Shown: one piece after another, positions 40,012 to 40,097 of the stretch
Numbering within the stretch: position 1 is the first letter of the stretch
Layout of the letters: each line of letters opens with the position of its first letter
Assembly: GCA_030745885.1 (NCBI GenBank)
Contig: JASLNR010000029.1
Coordinates: 1-40,097, forward strand
Direction: 5' to 3'
Source: Candidatus Thalassarchaeaceae archaeon
GTDB lineage: Archaea > Thermoplasmatota > Poseidoniia > Poseidoniales > Thalassarchaeaceae
Length of the DNA stretch: 40,097 nt
Translations under genes and position numbers: made by a program
Notes under the pieces: generated by a model
Told to the model about the DNA's origin: nothing
Seen by the model: the letters and a program-made list of their open reading frames with translations, nothing else
The model's database searches: none

Positions 40012-40034
40012 CTAGCGTTTCCTCTGAGGTATGC

Positions 40035-40097
40035 GTGAGAAAATCCCAGGACTATTCAGAGGGGGTCGTAGGGCTCATCTTGGCCGGTGGAAGCGGT
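40035..40097 (+). CDS. Nucleotidyltransferase, N-terminal 21 codons only
   Basis: The frame from GTG at 40035 is open to the window end and reads through VVGLILAGGSG, the nucleotide-binding signature at the start of NDP-sugar pyrophosphorylases and MobA-like transferases. The first nine residues are a hydrophilic lead-in. With so little sequence, mannose-1-phosphate guanylyltransferase, glucose-1-phosphate thymidylyltransferase and molybdenum cofactor guanylyltransferase are all possible. The ATG at 40031 is in another frame that lacks the motif. Confidence 0.7.
   Translation, partial: MRKSQDYSEGVVGLILAGGSG

Noticed and set aside
1..40097. CRISPR array, insertion sequence or prophage.
   Set aside because: No regularly spaced direct repeats, transposase, integrase or phage genes were seen; the repeats present are coding repeats in surface proteins.

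Overview
The window reads as chromosomal DNA of a marine planktonic archaeon, most likely Marine Group II (Candidatus Poseidoniales). Archaeal identity is direct: a complete TFB, RNA polymerase subunit Rpo7 with Spt4, ribosomal proteins eS24 and eS31, archaeal DtdA, two-subunit glycine dehydrogenase and a stand-alone GMP synthase ATPase subunit. The lineage call is inference from the mix of informational genes with very large repeat-rich surface proteins and acidic, coding-dense sequence. Several genes share a strong GGAGGTG-type ribosome binding site about 5 nt before the start (9835, 15658, 21845), including TTG and GTG starts.

Layout. 1-1624 (minus): proline dehydrogenase (cut by the window edge) and DtdA. 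1697-2602: an unknown protein. 2599-3921 (minus): compact rpo7-spt4-eS24-eS31 operon, whose 58-residue eS31 is easily missed. 4160-10461: a giant FG-GAP/CARDB surface protein and a downstream unknown protein. 10458-13053 (minus): purC, a fold-IV aminotransferase and a sulfotransferase-like protein, tightly coupled. 13132-16395: an ABC amino-acid transporter whose permease carries an external beta-propeller and an extra membrane insert. 16400-18633 (minus): two surface proteins, then a CAT-anticodon tRNA. 18948-22921: a protein that looks like a CD36/LIMP-2 family member, then a multi-pass acyltransferase-like protein. 22906-26898 (minus): an M60-type metallopeptidase lipoprotein. 26942-33726 (minus): glyA, tRNA-Asn, guaAb, purE, a membrane protein, gcvPB and gcvPA. 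33833-38768: a degenerate SDR protein, an EF-hand/WW-like protein, a methyltransferase and gcvT. 38970-40097: TFB and the first codons of a nucleotidyltransferase.

Functionally, much of the window concerns glycine, one-carbon units and purines: GcvPA/PB and GcvT break down glycine, GlyA interconverts serine and glycine, and PurC, PurE and GuaAb are purine enzymes. Proline dehydrogenase, the amino-acid transporter and the surface peptidase fit a lifestyle based on scavenging protein. The most unusual items are the CD36-like protein, the propeller-permease fusion and the aminotransferase lacking its usual PLP-contacting glutamate beside a sulfotransferase-like partner. No CRISPR array, insertion sequence, rRNA or prophage was seen, and no gene-free stretch exceeds 300 bases.
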